10,262 nucleotides of DNA from Thermoleophilia bacterium (GCA_013362295.1 JABFWJ010000449.1:1-10262); one strand, 5' to 3'. Shown: positions 1 through 5,868, numbered from the stretch's first letter. Numbers and translations are program-made. The notes: a model not told the origin generated them from the sequence alone.

Positions 1-365
1 TGCCGGCGGCGGCCGTCGTGCTCGTGGCGCAGACCGTGCTCCACCCGTCGGCCGAATGGCTCCTCGCGGGCCTCGGCGCCTCCTGCGACCTCCTCCCCGC
101 CGCGCTCGCCTACCCGCGGGGGCTGGGGATGGGAGACGTGAAGCTCGCACTGCTGCTCGGGTTCGCCGTCGGCCGCACCGTCCCGATCGCCCTCTTCGTC
201 GGGATGCTGGCCGCGCTTCTGCCCTCGGCCGTCCTGTTTGCCCGCCACGGCTCGGCCGCCCGCAAGATGGCGATCCCGTTTGCCCCGTTTTTGGCTCTGG
301 GAGGCGTTTTTGCGCTCTTCTGGGGGCACGCGGCGCTCGACTGGTACCTCGGCTTCCTGAAGTAG
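1..365 (+). CDS. pilD: Prepilin peptidase (type IV leader peptidase, A24 family), C-terminal part
   Basis: This integral membrane aspartic protease cleaves the leader of type IV prepilins at the G/F site; many homologues also N-methylate the new N-terminus. The reading frame (codons from base 3) is open from the window edge, so the gene is truncated at its 5' end. The visible part contains GMGDVK (bases about 126-143), the GxGD motif with the second catalytic aspartate of the family, followed by hydrophobic segments and IPFAPFLALGG, a typical A24 C-terminal signature. The first catalytic aspartate and any N-terminal cysteine-rich methylase domain lie outside the window. The natural substrates are probably the two pilins at 4835-5215 and 5396-5782, which carry a matching EG^FTLIE cleavage site. 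pilB follows on the same strand after about 110 bases. Confidence 0.93.
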   Translation, partial: PAAAVVLVAQTVLHPSAEWLLAGLGASCDLLPAALAYPRGLGMGDVKLALLLGFAVGRTVPIALFVGMLAALLPSAVLFARHGSAARKMAIPFAPFLALGGVFALFWGHAALDWYLGFLK

Positions 366-384
366 AGGGCCCCTAGCGCGCCAG

Positions 385-400
385 TCCCTCGTAGGAGGGA
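385..400 (+). other. Short hairpin between prepilin peptidase gene and pilB
   Basis: TCCCTC at 385-390 and GAGGGA at 395-400 form a perfect 6-bp inverted repeat with a GTAG loop, 20 bases after the prepilin peptidase stop. No T-run follows, so it is a weak terminator candidate at best. It lies upstream of the pilB promoter at 433-460 and may separate the two transcription units. Part of it (AGGAGG) looks like a ribosome binding site for a TTG at 401, but its spacing is only about 2 nt. Confidence 0.35.
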
Positions 401-432
401 TTGAGGAAGGAACCCGCCGGGGGTCGCCCAAG

Positions 433-460
433 CTCAAGGGCCCGCCGGTTTCTGCCGATA
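433..460 (+). promoter_or_regulatory. FliA/sigma-28-type promoter of pilB
   Basis: CTCAAG (433-438), 15 bases, then GCCGATA (454-460). The same two boxes with exactly the same spacing precede pilT and the minus-strand repeat-protein gene. GCCGATA is the conserved -10 element of the FliA/SigD/WhiG sigma family (classical TAAA-N15-GCCGATAA), and as I recall an actinobacterial FliA consensus has CTCA rather than TAAA upstream. Transcription would start near 467-469, only 7-9 nt before the ATG at 476, so this element decides the pilB start. Confidence 0.8.
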
Positions 461-475
461 CCTCAAACGAGGGAT

Positions 476-2272
476 ATGAGCGACGATTTCACGCTGCGTA
501 CGGTTCCGCCGCAAGGCGCGGAGACGCCGCCCGCCGAGGGCGCGGGGCTCCGGCGCGCCGACGCGCCCGCGATCAACACGTCGGCCGAGCTCCTCGCCGA
601 CCTGCTCGCCGCCACCGAGCTCGTCCCTGAGGACAAGCTGGCGCTGGCCCGTGGCCGCGCGGGCAGCTCGGGCTCGCTCGCCGAGGCGCTCGTCGAGGAG
701 GGCATCGCAACCGGCGAGGGGATCGCCCGCACGCTGGCGGCGCGCTACCGGCTGCCGCTCGTCGATTTGACCGAGACCGGCGTCGACGACGCGGCCACGA
801 GCGAGCTCCCGCTGCACGTGCTGGAGCGCGTGGTCGCGATCCCGTATGCGATCGAGGGGAACAGCCTGCGCGTCGCCGTCGCAGACCCCGGCAACGTCCA
901 CGGGATCGACGAGCTCCGGATCGCGACCCGCCTCACGGTCGAGCTCGCGGTTGCGACCCGGGACGACGTCGAGGCCGAGGTTCGCCGACTCGTCCGGGCC
1001 TCGGAGGCCTTCGGCGCCCGCGCCGTGCTCGAGGAGGAGCAGGCCCAGCACGAGCAGGAGGAAGAGTCCGACGACCTCGAGGTTGACGATGGAATCTCCG
1101 ACGCGCCGCTCGTGCGCCTCGTCAACTCCGTGATCTTCCAGGCAGCCGAGGACGGCGCCTCGGACATCCACTGGGAGCCGCAGGAAGACTCGCTCGTCGT
1201 CCGGCTTCGCGTCGACGGCGTGCTGCATGAGGTGCAGCGCATCCCGAAGCGGCTGGCGGCCGGTGTGACGACGCGCCTGAAGGTGCTCGCGAAGCTCGAT
1301 ATCGCCGAGCGCCGCAAGCCGCAGGACGGCCGCATCGCCCTCAACGCCGCGGCAGCGGGCCGCATGATGGACATCCGCGTCGCGGTCCTGCCGACGGTCG
1401 AAGGCGAGTCGATCGTCATGCGTCTGGTCGACAAGTCGAAGAAGATCCCGACGCTCGCGGATCTCGGGCTCTCCGACGACATGCAGACGAAGCTGACCGA
1501 GATGTTCATGCGCCCGACCGGCGCGCTGCTCGTCACCGGGCCGACCGGGTCGGGTAAGTCGACGACCCTCTACGCCGGGATCACGCAGGTGAACCGGCCG
1601 GAAATCAACATCATCACGGTCGAGGATCCGGTGGAATTCCGGATCCCGGGCGTGAACCAGGTGCAGATCAACGTCCGCGCCGGCCTGACGTTCGCGGCGT
1701 CGCTCCGCTCGATCCTCCGTTCCGACCCGGACGTGGTGATGGTGGGCGAGATCCGGGACTCCGAGACGGCCAAGATGGCGATCGAGGCCGCCCTGACCGG
1801 CCACCTCGTGCTCTCCACGCTGCACACGAACGACGCGCCGGGCGCGCTGACGCGCCTCAATGAGATGGGCGTCGAGCCGTTCCTCGTCGGGTCGGCGGTG
1901 ACGGCGGTGCTCGCGCAGCGCCTCGCCCGGAAGCTGTGCTCCCACTGCTGCGAGATGTACACCCCGTCCGTCGACGAGCTGATCAAGGCGAAGGTCTCGC
2001 CAGACGTCGCGGCGATGACCGACGGGATGGCGCTGTACCGCAAGCGCGGCTGCCCCCGCTGTAACCAGACCGGCTACCGCGGCCGGATCGGCATCTACCA
2101 GCTGCTGACGATGGACGAGGAGCTCGAGACGCTCGCCGTCCAGCGGGCGACGCGCGAGGAGATCGAGCGGGCGGCGATGGGGAACGGCATGCGCACGCTC
2201 TGGGACGACGGCCTGGCGAAGGTCGCAGCCGGCCTGACGTCGGTCGAAGAGCTCGCCCGCGTCACGGTCTAG
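476..2272 (+). CDS. pilB: Type IV pilus extension ATPase PilB
   Basis: This cytoplasmic hexameric secretion ATPase (GspE/PilB family) powers pilin polymerisation. The 598 residues are a usual length. An MshEN-like N-terminal region (about 35-170, with RYRLPLVDL) precedes the ATPase core. Seen in order: Walker A GPTGSGKST (355-363), Asp box VEDPVEF (382-388), Walker B DPDVVMVGE (417-425), His box TGHLVLSTLHT (about 441-451), and a zinc-binding tetracysteine C488/C491 and C526/C529 typical of PilB/GspE but absent from PilT. The frame is open back to a TTG at 401, but the sigma-28-type promoter at 433-460 lies inside that extension, so ATG 476 is chosen. GAGGG at 469-473 is too close to the ATG for a normal Shine-Dalgarno, which fits near-leaderless initiation. 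The gene converges on the phosphatase gene with a 9-nt gap and no visible terminator. PilB is preferred over GspE because pilT, pilM, pilN and pilO are present. Confidence 0.96.
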   Translation: MSDDFTLRTVPPQGAETPPAEGAGLRRADAPAINTSAELLADLLAATELVPEDKLALARGRAGSSGSLAEALVEEGIATGEGIARTLAARYRLPLVDLTETGVDDAATSELPLHVLERVVAIPYAIEGNSLRVAVADPGNVHGIDELRIATRLTVELAVATRDDVEAEVRRLVRASEAFGARAVLEEEQAQHEQEEESDDLEVDDGISDAPLVRLVNSVIFQAAEDGASDIHWEPQEDSLVVRLRVDGVLHEVQRIPKRLAAGVTTRLKVLAKLDIAERRKPQDGRIALNAAAAGRMMDIRVAVLPTVEGESIVMRLVDKSKKIPTLADLGLSDDMQTKLTEMFMRPTGALLVTGPTGSGKSTTLYAGITQVNRPEINIITVEDPVEFRIPGVNQVQINVRAGLTFAASLRSILRSDPDVVMVGEIRDSETAKMAIEAALTGHLVLSTLHTNDAPGALTRLNEMGVEPFLVGSAVTAVLAQRLARKLCSHCCEMYTPSVDELIKAKVSPDVAAMTDGMALYRKRGCPRCNQTGYRGRIGIYQLLTMDEELETLAVQRATREEIERAAMGNGMRTLWDDGLAKVAAGLTSVEELARVTV

Positions 2273-2281
2273 GCAAGAGAT

Positions 2282-2866
2282 CTAGGCGCTGAGCTCGCGC
2301 ATCCGGGCGACGGTGCGCAGCAGGCCCGCGCCGTCGAAGGCGTAGGGAGTCGCATTGGCGACGTCGTGGAGCGGCCCGTCGAGCTGGGCGCTTCCGGCCG
2401 CGGCGTTGACGGCGTAGCGGACGGGGATCTCGTGGCAGACGCAGAAGATGACGTCTTCCTCGCGCGCGAGCAGGCGTTCGTACGCGTCGGCGTAGCGGCG
2501 CGCGCTGTCGTCGAGGCTCTCGCCGCCGGGGAAGGCGTCCTTGCGCGTGTGCCCGCGCTTCCAGGCGCGGTAGGCCGCCAGGGTCGCGCCGTCCAGGTCG
2601 CCGATGCGGATGTCGTTCAGCCCGCGGTCGACCTCCCACGGGATGCCGTCCCTCCCCTCCAGCGCGAGCCGCGCCGTCTCCTGCGCGCGCGGGAACTCGG
2701 AGACGACGCAGAGGTCGATCGCGATCCCGGCGATCTGCTTCCCGAGCTTCCGGCCCTCCTCCGTCCCGAGCGGCGAGAGCCCGCGATCACGCTGCGGATC
2801 GCCGTTCACCAGCCCGGAGACGTTGAATGACGACTGCCCGTGGCGGGCGAGGAGCAGCAGCCGCAT
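2282..2866 (-). CDS. Histidine phosphatase family protein (phosphoglycerate-mutase-like)
   Basis: This 194-residue cytoplasmic enzyme of the histidine phosphatase (branch 1) superfamily transfers phosphate through a phosphohistidine; the substrate cannot be told from sequence. The N-terminal ARHG motif holds the catalytic H9 with R8. R60 lies in the FPRAQETA segment (usual SPLxRAxxTA), GGES is at about 115-118, and the second catalytic histidine H145 is in VCHEIPVR. The usual general-acid region LxE...G is LNDIRIGDLDG, with Asp where many members have Glu. ATG 2866 is chosen because the protein then starts at MRLLLLARHG, as is usual for the family; the frame is open further upstream to 2947. 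It lies on the opposite strand to pilB and is divergent from the transposase gene. Nothing in the sequence ties it to pilus function. Confidence 0.88.
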   Translation of the reverse strand: MRLLLLARHGQSSFNVSGLVNGDPQRDRGLSPLGTEEGRKLGKQIAGIAIDLCVVSEFPRAQETARLALEGRDGIPWEVDRGLNDIRIGDLDGATLAAYRAWKRGHTRKDAFPGGESLDDSARRYADAYERLLAREEDVIFCVCHEIPVRYAVNAAAGSAQLDGPLHDVANATPYAFDGAGLLRTVARMRELSA

Positions 2867-2879
2867 GGCCCGACGGTAC

Positions 2880-2918
2880 ACGGCGGTTCGGTACGAACCG
2901 GTGTCAGACGCCCGCCGT
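2880..2918. repeat. REP-like imperfect palindrome upstream of the RAYT gene
   Basis: The outer arms ACGGCGG (2880-2886) and CCGCCGT (2912-2918) are perfectly complementary. Inside, GGTTCG (2885-2890) and CGAACC (2894-2899) form a second hairpin, and GTGTCAGAC lies at 2901-2909. The GTCAGAC core, preceded by AACCGG, recurs downstream of the transposase as AACCGG-GTCTGACCC. Paired palindromes of this kind are the usual recognition elements of REP-associated tyrosine transposases. The element may also overlap the divergent promoter region of the phosphatase gene. Confidence 0.55.
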
Positions 2919-2996
2919 GTCCGCACGAGGCATGGCCAACGCAACAATTCCGTGCCGGTTTCCAGCGGCGCCGTTCGGAGCGGCTACGGTCGAAGA

Positions 2997-3572
2997 GTGG
3001 GACGCCCACCGAGAATCCAGGTACCTGATGTCCTCTACCACGTCGGCTCCCGCGGCGTCGAGAAACGGCCGATCTTCGATGTCGTCGCCGGTGATCGCGC
3101 CTTCTTCCTCGTCCTCCTCGGTCGGACCGTCCTGCGCTACAAGTGGCGCTGCCACACGTACTGCCTGATGGGCAACCACTTCCATCTGGCTGTCGAGACG
3201 CCGGAGGCGAACATCGGGGCCGGCATGCAGTACCTCAAGAGCCGGTATGCGATCTGGTTCAACGGCCAGTGCGCGCGCGAGGGCGCCCTCTTCGAGCGTC
3301 GCTACTTCTCCGAGATCGCCGTGACGGAAGCTCACGCGTACGAGCTGATCCGCTACATCTCCATGAACCCGGTTCGCGCCCGGCTCTGCGGCCATCCGCG
3401 CGACTGGCACTGGGGCAGCTATCCCGCCCTGGCAGGGCTGGTGCAGCCGCCTGCCTTCCTGTGCTCCGAGCTCTTCCACGGCCTGTACGGAGAAGGCGAA
3501 CGCGGGATCAGGCTCCTCGACCGCGCGGTCGAAGACGCGATCGCGCTCCAGCAACTGCAGCGCGCCGCCTGA
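2997..3572 (+). CDS. REP-associated tyrosine transposase (RAYT, Y1_Tnp / IS200-like family)
   Basis: This 191-residue single-strand DNA HUH endonuclease-type protein is related to IS200/IS605 TnpA. The HUH motif is HFH (61-63) within LMGNHFHLAVET, the candidate nucleophilic tyrosine is Y84 in YLKSRYAIWFN, and the C-terminal YISMNPVRARL and WHWGSY segments are characteristic of RAYTs. GTG 2997 is chosen because MGRPPRIQVPDVLYHV is the typical RAYT N-terminus; the frame is open back to 2604, but that stretch lies antisense to the phosphatase gene. An alternative GTG is at 2952. The upstream Shine-Dalgarno is poor, suggesting low expression. The gene is intact and flanked by GTCNGAC palindromes (2880-2918, 3587-3601, 3639-3662). 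RAYTs are often single-copy and domesticated, acting on dispersed REP sequences rather than moving themselves. Confidence 0.92.
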   Translation: MGRPPRIQVPDVLYHVGSRGVEKRPIFDVVAGDRAFFLVLLGRTVLRYKWRCHTYCLMGNHFHLAVETPEANIGAGMQYLKSRYAIWFNGQCAREGALFERRYFSEIAVTEAHAYELIRYISMNPVRARLCGHPRDWHWGSYPALAGLVQPPAFLCSELFHGLYGEGERGIRLLDRAVEDAIALQQLQRAA

Positions 3573-3586
3573 CGAGCCGTACCAAA

Positions 3587-3601
3587 CCGGGTCTGACCCG
3601 G
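3587..3601. repeat. REP-like palindrome CCGGGTC-T-GACCCGG downstream of the RAYT gene
   Basis: A perfect 7-bp inverted repeat around a single T, 14 bases after the RAYT stop. Its GGGTCTGACCC core is the kind of palindrome commonly seen beside RAYT genes and echoes AACCGGTGTCAGACGCC upstream of the gene. As RNA it could also act as a weak transcription terminator, but no T-run follows. Confidence 0.6.
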
Positions 3602-3638
3602 ATCGAAGTGCCTGCAGCGCTTCGCCTCGCCCGACGGG

Positions 3639-3662
3639 ACCTGGCCGGGGTCAGAGCCAGGT
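3639..3662. repeat. Second downstream REP-like hairpin
   Basis: ACCTGGC (3639-3645) and GCCAGGT (3656-3662) form a perfect 7-bp stem around a 10-base loop that contains GGGGTCAGA. The loop carries the same GTCAGA word as the other palindromes around the RAYT gene. Together with 3587-3601 it may form a paired (BIME-like) unit. It lies between the transposase stop and the 3' end of the minus-strand operon. Confidence 0.45.
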
Positions 3663-3698
3663 TGTCGCGGCCGAAACCCCGCGCGCGCGCCGCGGTTG

Positions 3699-3965
3699 CT
3701 AGGCGGCCTGGACGTCGCAGCCGAGGTACATCAGCGCCTCGACGGCTTCGGTGACGAACGCGGTTGCCTGGCGGGCGTCGGCGAACGTGTAGGGGCCCGC
3801 CCGCAGCGCCGTGGCGGCGTTCGGCGGATACACCTCGGTCTCGACGACGCACTCGGTTCCGTAGTCGATCGCGCGCATGACGGCCACGGAGCGGCCCTCC
3901 TTGCGGGCCACGCGCACGAACAGCTCACGCCCCGACATCGTCTTCGCCGCCTCGCCCGGTGTCAC
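3699..3965 (-). CDS. Small protein of unknown function, coupled to the Lys/Ala-repeat membrane protein
   Basis: This 88-residue protein has no signal peptide or membrane segment, so it is probably cytoplasmic. I do not recognise the family. The N-terminal part (about 10-40, GRELFVRVARKEGRSVAVMRAIDYG) looks like two or three beta strands. The C-terminal part contains GPYTFADARQATAF and EALMYLGCDV, which reads as an amphipathic helix ending in a strand. Its GTG start (3965-3963) overlaps the TGA of the upstream gene as GTGA, a 4-nt overlap typical of translational coupling, and there is no independent Shine-Dalgarno. An in-frame ATG at 3938 is an alternative start. Through that coupling it probably shares the sigma-28-type promoter at 4729-4756, which links it to the pilus regulon. 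Its base composition matches its neighbours. Confidence 0.75.
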   Translation of the reverse strand: MTPGEAAKTMSGRELFVRVARKEGRSVAVMRAIDYGTECVVETEVYPPNAATALRAGPYTFADARQATAFVTEAVEALMYLGCDVQAA

Positions 3966-4720
3966 CGCGCCGGCGTGGTGCCGGTGGCACCCGCCGCGCT
4001 GAACGCAGTGGCCGCCGCCTGCTGGACGACGGTCCGGTCGTTGAATCCCGGGAGGGTGGTGAGGAGTGTCGCCGGCCGCGTGTAGACGAGGGTCGCCGGG
4101 GCGACCGGAAGCTGACCGAGCAGCCGCGTCAGCACCTCGACGTCGCCGCCGTCGCGGTCGACGCTGACGGCGACGTACGACGCGCCGGCGAGCGTCGCGC
4201 CCGCCTTCGCCTCGCCGGCCGCGAGCTCTGCGACGGCGTCGGCCTTGGACGTCACCTCGACCACGGCGACCCGGTGCGCCGCCAGCGCATGCGCGACTGA
4301 GCGCGGAAGCCCAGCTTTCAGCGCAGCTGCGAAGTTCGCGTCGACGCGCTTGGCCTTGGGCCTCGACTTCGGCTTCGGCGCCGTGTGCACGACGTGCTGA
4401 GCGCGCGCGGCGGTCTTCCGATGCGCGACGGCCTTCGTCGCCACAGCCTTGGTCGCCACAGCCTTGGTCGCCACAGCCTTGGTCGCCACAGCCTTCGTCG
4501 CCACAGCCTTCTTCGCTCCGACCTTCGTCGCCACGACCTTCTTCGCCACAGCCTTCGCAGCAGCCGTGCGGTGGTGGCGCAGCTTCAGGGGAAGGACCGT
4601 GTGCGGAGCCGTCGTCGACGCCGTCTGGTTCATCATCAGCGTCACAAAGCCGAGGCAGAGCGCGAGCGCTGCGAGTGCGCCCGCGATCACAATTCCGCGC
4701 AGGTGAACGCCGGTGGCCAC
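3962..4720 (-). CDS. Membrane-anchored Lys/Ala pentapeptide-repeat protein with possible thioredoxin-like C-terminal domain
   Basis: I do not recognise this 252-residue protein as a named family. It begins with a short basic N-terminus and one transmembrane segment (about 9-29, IVIAGALAALALCLGF onward), probably an uncleaved anchor with the rest outside the membrane. Residues about 54-99 are built of VATKA-type pentapeptides, very rich in Lys and Ala, followed by a basic stretch (HTAPKPKSRPKAKR). The C-terminal part (about 128-245) shows a strand-helix pattern (VAVVEV; YVAVSVD; helix; PATLVY; TTLPGF; helix) like a thioredoxin fold, with a Pro before the third strand but no CxxC, so a redox role is not supported. 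GTG 4720 is chosen because it lies 9 nt after the -10 box of the promoter at 4729-4756; the frame is open to 4813 but that part contains the promoter and the upstream pilin terminator. A role at the pilus base or in crossing the cell wall is only an inference. Confidence 0.75.
   Translation of the reverse strand: MATGVHLRGIVIAGALAALALCLGFVTLMMNQTASTTAPHTVLPLKLRHHRTAAAKAVAKKVVATKVGAKKAVATKAVATKAVATKAVATKAVATKAVAHRKTAARAQHVVHTAPKPKSRPKAKRVDANFAAALKAGLPRSVAHALAAHRVAVVEVTSKADAVAELAAGEAKAGATLAGASYVAVSVDRDGGDVEVLTRLLGQLPVAPATLVYTRPATLLTTLPGFNDRTVVQQAAATAFSAAGATGTTPAR
4431..4550 (-). repeat. In-frame 15-bp tandem repeat encoding VATKA units
   Basis: Eight 15-bp units on the plus strand of the form GCCTTSGTCGCCACA. 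The five at 4431-4505 are almost identical, differing only at the C/G in GCCTTCG versus GCCTTGG; the three at 4506-4550 are degenerate. On the minus strand each encodes one Lys/Ala pentapeptide of the gene at 3962-4720. Because the unit is a multiple of three, copy-number change would alter linker length without a frameshift. Confidence 0.9.
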
Positions 4721-4728
4721 ACTGTCCC

Positions 4729-4756
4729 TATCGGCAGGAAAACGGCTCTGCTTGAG
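4729..4756 (-). promoter_or_regulatory. FliA/sigma-28-type promoter of the repeat-protein operon
   Basis: Read on the minus strand: CTCAAG (4756-4751), 15 bases, GCCGATA (4735-4729). Boxes and spacing are identical to those before pilB and pilT. The predicted transcript start (about 4722-4720) coincides with an in-frame GTG at 4720, implying a leaderless mRNA. It lies 25 bases beyond the terminator of the upstream pilin gene, so the two units are separately initiated. Confidence 0.8.
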
Positions 4757-4780
4757 CCGAGCCGCGCCCCAGGAACGATT

Positions 4781-4804
4781 GAGGGCCCGGTCTCCCGGGC
4801 CCTC
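4781..4804 (-). terminator. Hairpin terminator of the second pilin gene
   Basis: GAGGGCCCGG (4781-4790) and CCGGGCCCTC (4795-4804) form a perfect 10-bp GC-rich stem with a 4-base loop, 30 bases beyond the pilin stop (4835-4837) in the direction of transcription. The following minus-strand sequence, AATCGTTCC, has few T residues, as is common in high-GC actinobacteria. Confidence 0.75.
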
Positions 4805-4834
4805 TGAGCACAACCAACGAGTGGAGCCGAACCC

Positions 4835-5215
4835 TTACGGGCAGGCGCCCGAGCTGATCGTCGCGCCGGGACCGGCCTTCTTGTAGACCGAGTTCCCGAC
4901 CGTCGAGTCGACGCAGTAGGTCGTCGAGTTCGCCGTCTTGACACGGATGTTCTTGATGCCGGCGTCGTACGAGGCCTGCAGGAGCGCCGAGGTGGCGCCT
5001 GTGTAGCCCGTCGCGTGGTCGGCCGCGTAGGCCTCCATGCCGGGGATGGCAGCGCGGACGTTGGCCTGGGCGGCCGCGTTGTTCGCGCGATCCTTGAACT
5101 TGAGGTACGACGGGATCGCAATCGCGAGCAGGATCCCGATGATGATGATGACCACCAGGAGTTCGATGAGCGTGAAGCCCTCGTCCGCCTGGAGCCGCTT
5201 ACGAATGGCGTCCAA
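4835..5215 (-). CDS. pilA: Type IV major-type pilin, second copy
   Basis: This 126-residue prepilin has a short charged leader ending DEG, a G13^F14 cleavage site followed by FTLIE with the conserved Glu+5, and a long hydrophobic helix (IELLVVIIIIGILLAIAIPSY). The C-terminal domain carries two cysteines, C101 and C125, placed to form the D-region disulfide loop. It ends SGACP. It is almost identical to the pilin at 5396-5782, apart from the leader, a one-residue deletion (HNGTG versus HATG) and scattered conservative changes, so the pair is a tandem duplication. The start is TTG 5215, preceded by AAGGAG at 5229-5224 with 8-nt spacing; this strong site decides the start. It is flanked by hairpin terminators on both sides, so it should have its own promoter in 5230-5346. 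Product role: pilus shaft subunit or variant subunit. Confidence 0.95.
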   Translation of the reverse strand: MDAIRKRLQADEGFTLIELLVVIIIIGILLAIAIPSYLKFKDRANNAAAQANVRAAIPGMEAYAADHATGYTGATSALLQASYDAGIKNIRVKTANSTTYCVDSTVGNSVYKKAGPGATISSGACP

Positions 5216-5223
5216 CGTTAGTT

Positions 5224-5229
5224 CTCCTT
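5224..5229 (-). promoter_or_regulatory. Strong ribosome binding site for a TTG-started pilin
   Basis: AAGGAG on the minus strand, 8 nt before the TTG at 5215. There is no ATG or GTG closer to the conserved leader, so this site supports the unusual TTG start. Confidence 0.75.
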
Positions 5230-5309
5230 CCTGCTCGCCGTCCTGCGCTGTCGCAGTCGAGCGAAGGGGTTGACGGGAAACTCATCGGTGACCCGTGAGT
5301 GACGCCGTA

Positions 5310-5326
5310 TCCCCCAAAGTGGGGGA
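5310..5326. promoter_or_regulatory. Perfect inverted repeat TCCCCCA-AAG-TGGGGGA upstream of the second pilin gene
   Basis: A 7-bp perfect inverted repeat with a 3-base spacer, about 95 bases upstream of the TTG start. On the minus strand it runs into GATACGGCG, a 9-mer also found upstream of the first pilin (minus strand, at GCCGATACGGCG). It could be an operator or part of the promoter region. It is too far from the preceding gene's stop, and beyond its better hairpin, to be that gene's main terminator. Confidence 0.4.
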
Positions 5327-5346
5327 GAGACGTTCCGGAAATGACA

Positions 5347-5370
5347 AGGGGCGCGGTTTCCCGCGCCCCT
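5347..5370 (-). terminator. Hairpin terminator of the first pilin gene
   Basis: GGGGCGCGG (5348-5356) and CCGCGCCCC (5361-5369), extended by an A-T pair at 5347/5370, form a perfect 10-bp stem with a 4-base loop. It lies 25 bases past the pilin stop. On the minus strand it is followed by TTGTCATTT, a moderately T-rich tail, so intrinsic termination is likely. Confidence 0.85.
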
Positions 5371-5395
5371 CGGCCGAACCAGAGTCGATCGCCGC

Positions 5396-5782
5396 TTACG
5401 GGCAGGCGCCCGAGGCGATCGTCGCGCCGGGGCCCGCCTTGGAGAAGGTCGAGTTCCCAACCGTCGAATCGATGCAGTACGTGGTCGAGTTCGCGGACTT
5501 GACGCGGATGTTCTTGATGCCGGCGTCGTACGACGCCTGCAGCACGGCCGACGTGGCGCCCGTGTAGCCCGTCCCGTTGTGGTCGGCCGCGTAGGCCTCC
5601 ATGCCGGGGACGGCGGCGCGGACGTTGGCCTGCGCGGCCGAATTGTTCGCGCGATCCTTGAACTTGAGGTACGACGGGATCGCAATCGCGAGCAGGATCC
5701 CGATGATGATGATGACGACCAGGAGCTCGATGAGGGTGAAGCCCTCGTCACTCTTCAGCCGCATCTGCAACTTGTTCAGCAT
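5396..5782 (-). CDS. pilA: Type IV major-type pilin, first copy
   Basis: This 128-residue prepilin has a leader ending SDEG, a G14^F15 cleavage site, FTLIE with Glu+5, a hydrophobic N-terminal helix continuing to about residue 38, and a pilin head with C103 and C127 in disulfide-loop position. ATG 5782 is chosen over the in-frame start at 5806. It gives a leader matching the sister pilin in length, and AAGGAG at 5798-5793 lies 10 nt upstream; a second GGAGG at 5788-5784 is too close to be used well. It is nearly identical to the pilin at 4835-5215. It is divergent from the pilT operon across a 212-base intergenic region holding a GCCGATA box and a 25-bp dyad. The prepilin peptidase encoded at the window start should process it, and PilB should polymerise it. 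Confidence 0.95.
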   Translation of the reverse strand: MLNKLQMRLKSDEGFTLIELLVVIIIIGILLAIAIPSYLKFKDRANNSAAQANVRAAVPGMEAYAADHNGTGYTGATSAVLQASYDAGIKNIRVKSANSTTYCIDSTVGNSTFSKAGPGATIASGACP

Positions 5783-5835
5783 TCCTCCGTAGCTCCTTCC
5801 AAGCACTGAGGGGGGTTACCTTCTGGCTCTCGCCG

Positions 5836-5842
5836 TATCGGC
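5836..5842 (-). promoter_or_regulatory. Isolated GCCGATA -10-like box upstream of the first pilin
   Basis: GCCGATA on the minus strand, 53 bases before the ATG at 5782, followed by CGGCG. A TCAAAG box lies on the same strand at 5873-5868, but the gap is 11 nt longer than in the other three promoters, about one helical turn. No TCAA is at the normal distance. It may be a promoter with a divergent or absent -35 box, possibly activator-dependent. Unlike those three, it would give a mRNA with a normal leader and Shine-Dalgarno. Confidence 0.4.
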
Positions 5843-5868
5843 GGCCGATGAGTGTGGCAGCGCCCCCC

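Noticed and set aside
401..475. Longer pilB beginning at TTG 401, preceded by AGGAGG
   Set aside because: The Shine-Dalgarno-like run is only about 2 nt from the TTG, the added 25 residues are low-complexity Arg/Pro, and the sigma-28-type promoter at 433-460 would lie inside the gene.
434..1945. Long minus-strand open frame (503 codons) antisense to pilB
   Set aside because: It is rich in Arg, Asp and His with no recognisable domain, which is the usual high-GC shadow of the confidently identified pilB frame. The minus-strand frame at 5965-7119 opposite pilT is rejected for the same reason.
2272..2284. Bidirectional terminator between convergent pilB and phosphatase genes
   Set aside because: Only 9 bases separate the two stops and no hairpin of useful length is visible there, apart from the 6-base palindrome AGATCT.
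2604..2996. N-terminal extension of the RAYT frame overlapping the phosphatase gene
   Set aside because: The Ser/Arg-rich translation is antisense to the phosphatase and unlike any RAYT N-terminus; homology-like sequence starts at GTG 2997.
3665..3698. Terminator after the 88-residue protein gene (GC-rich CGCGCG tract)
   Set aside because: The alternating CG run can fold in several ways and the best stem (AACCGCG with CGCGG..TT) needs a bulge and has no clear tail, so I could not support a call.
4431..4550. Regularly spaced short repeats resembling a CRISPR array
   Set aside because: The 15-bp units are contiguous with no spacers and encode an in-frame Lys/Ala linker.
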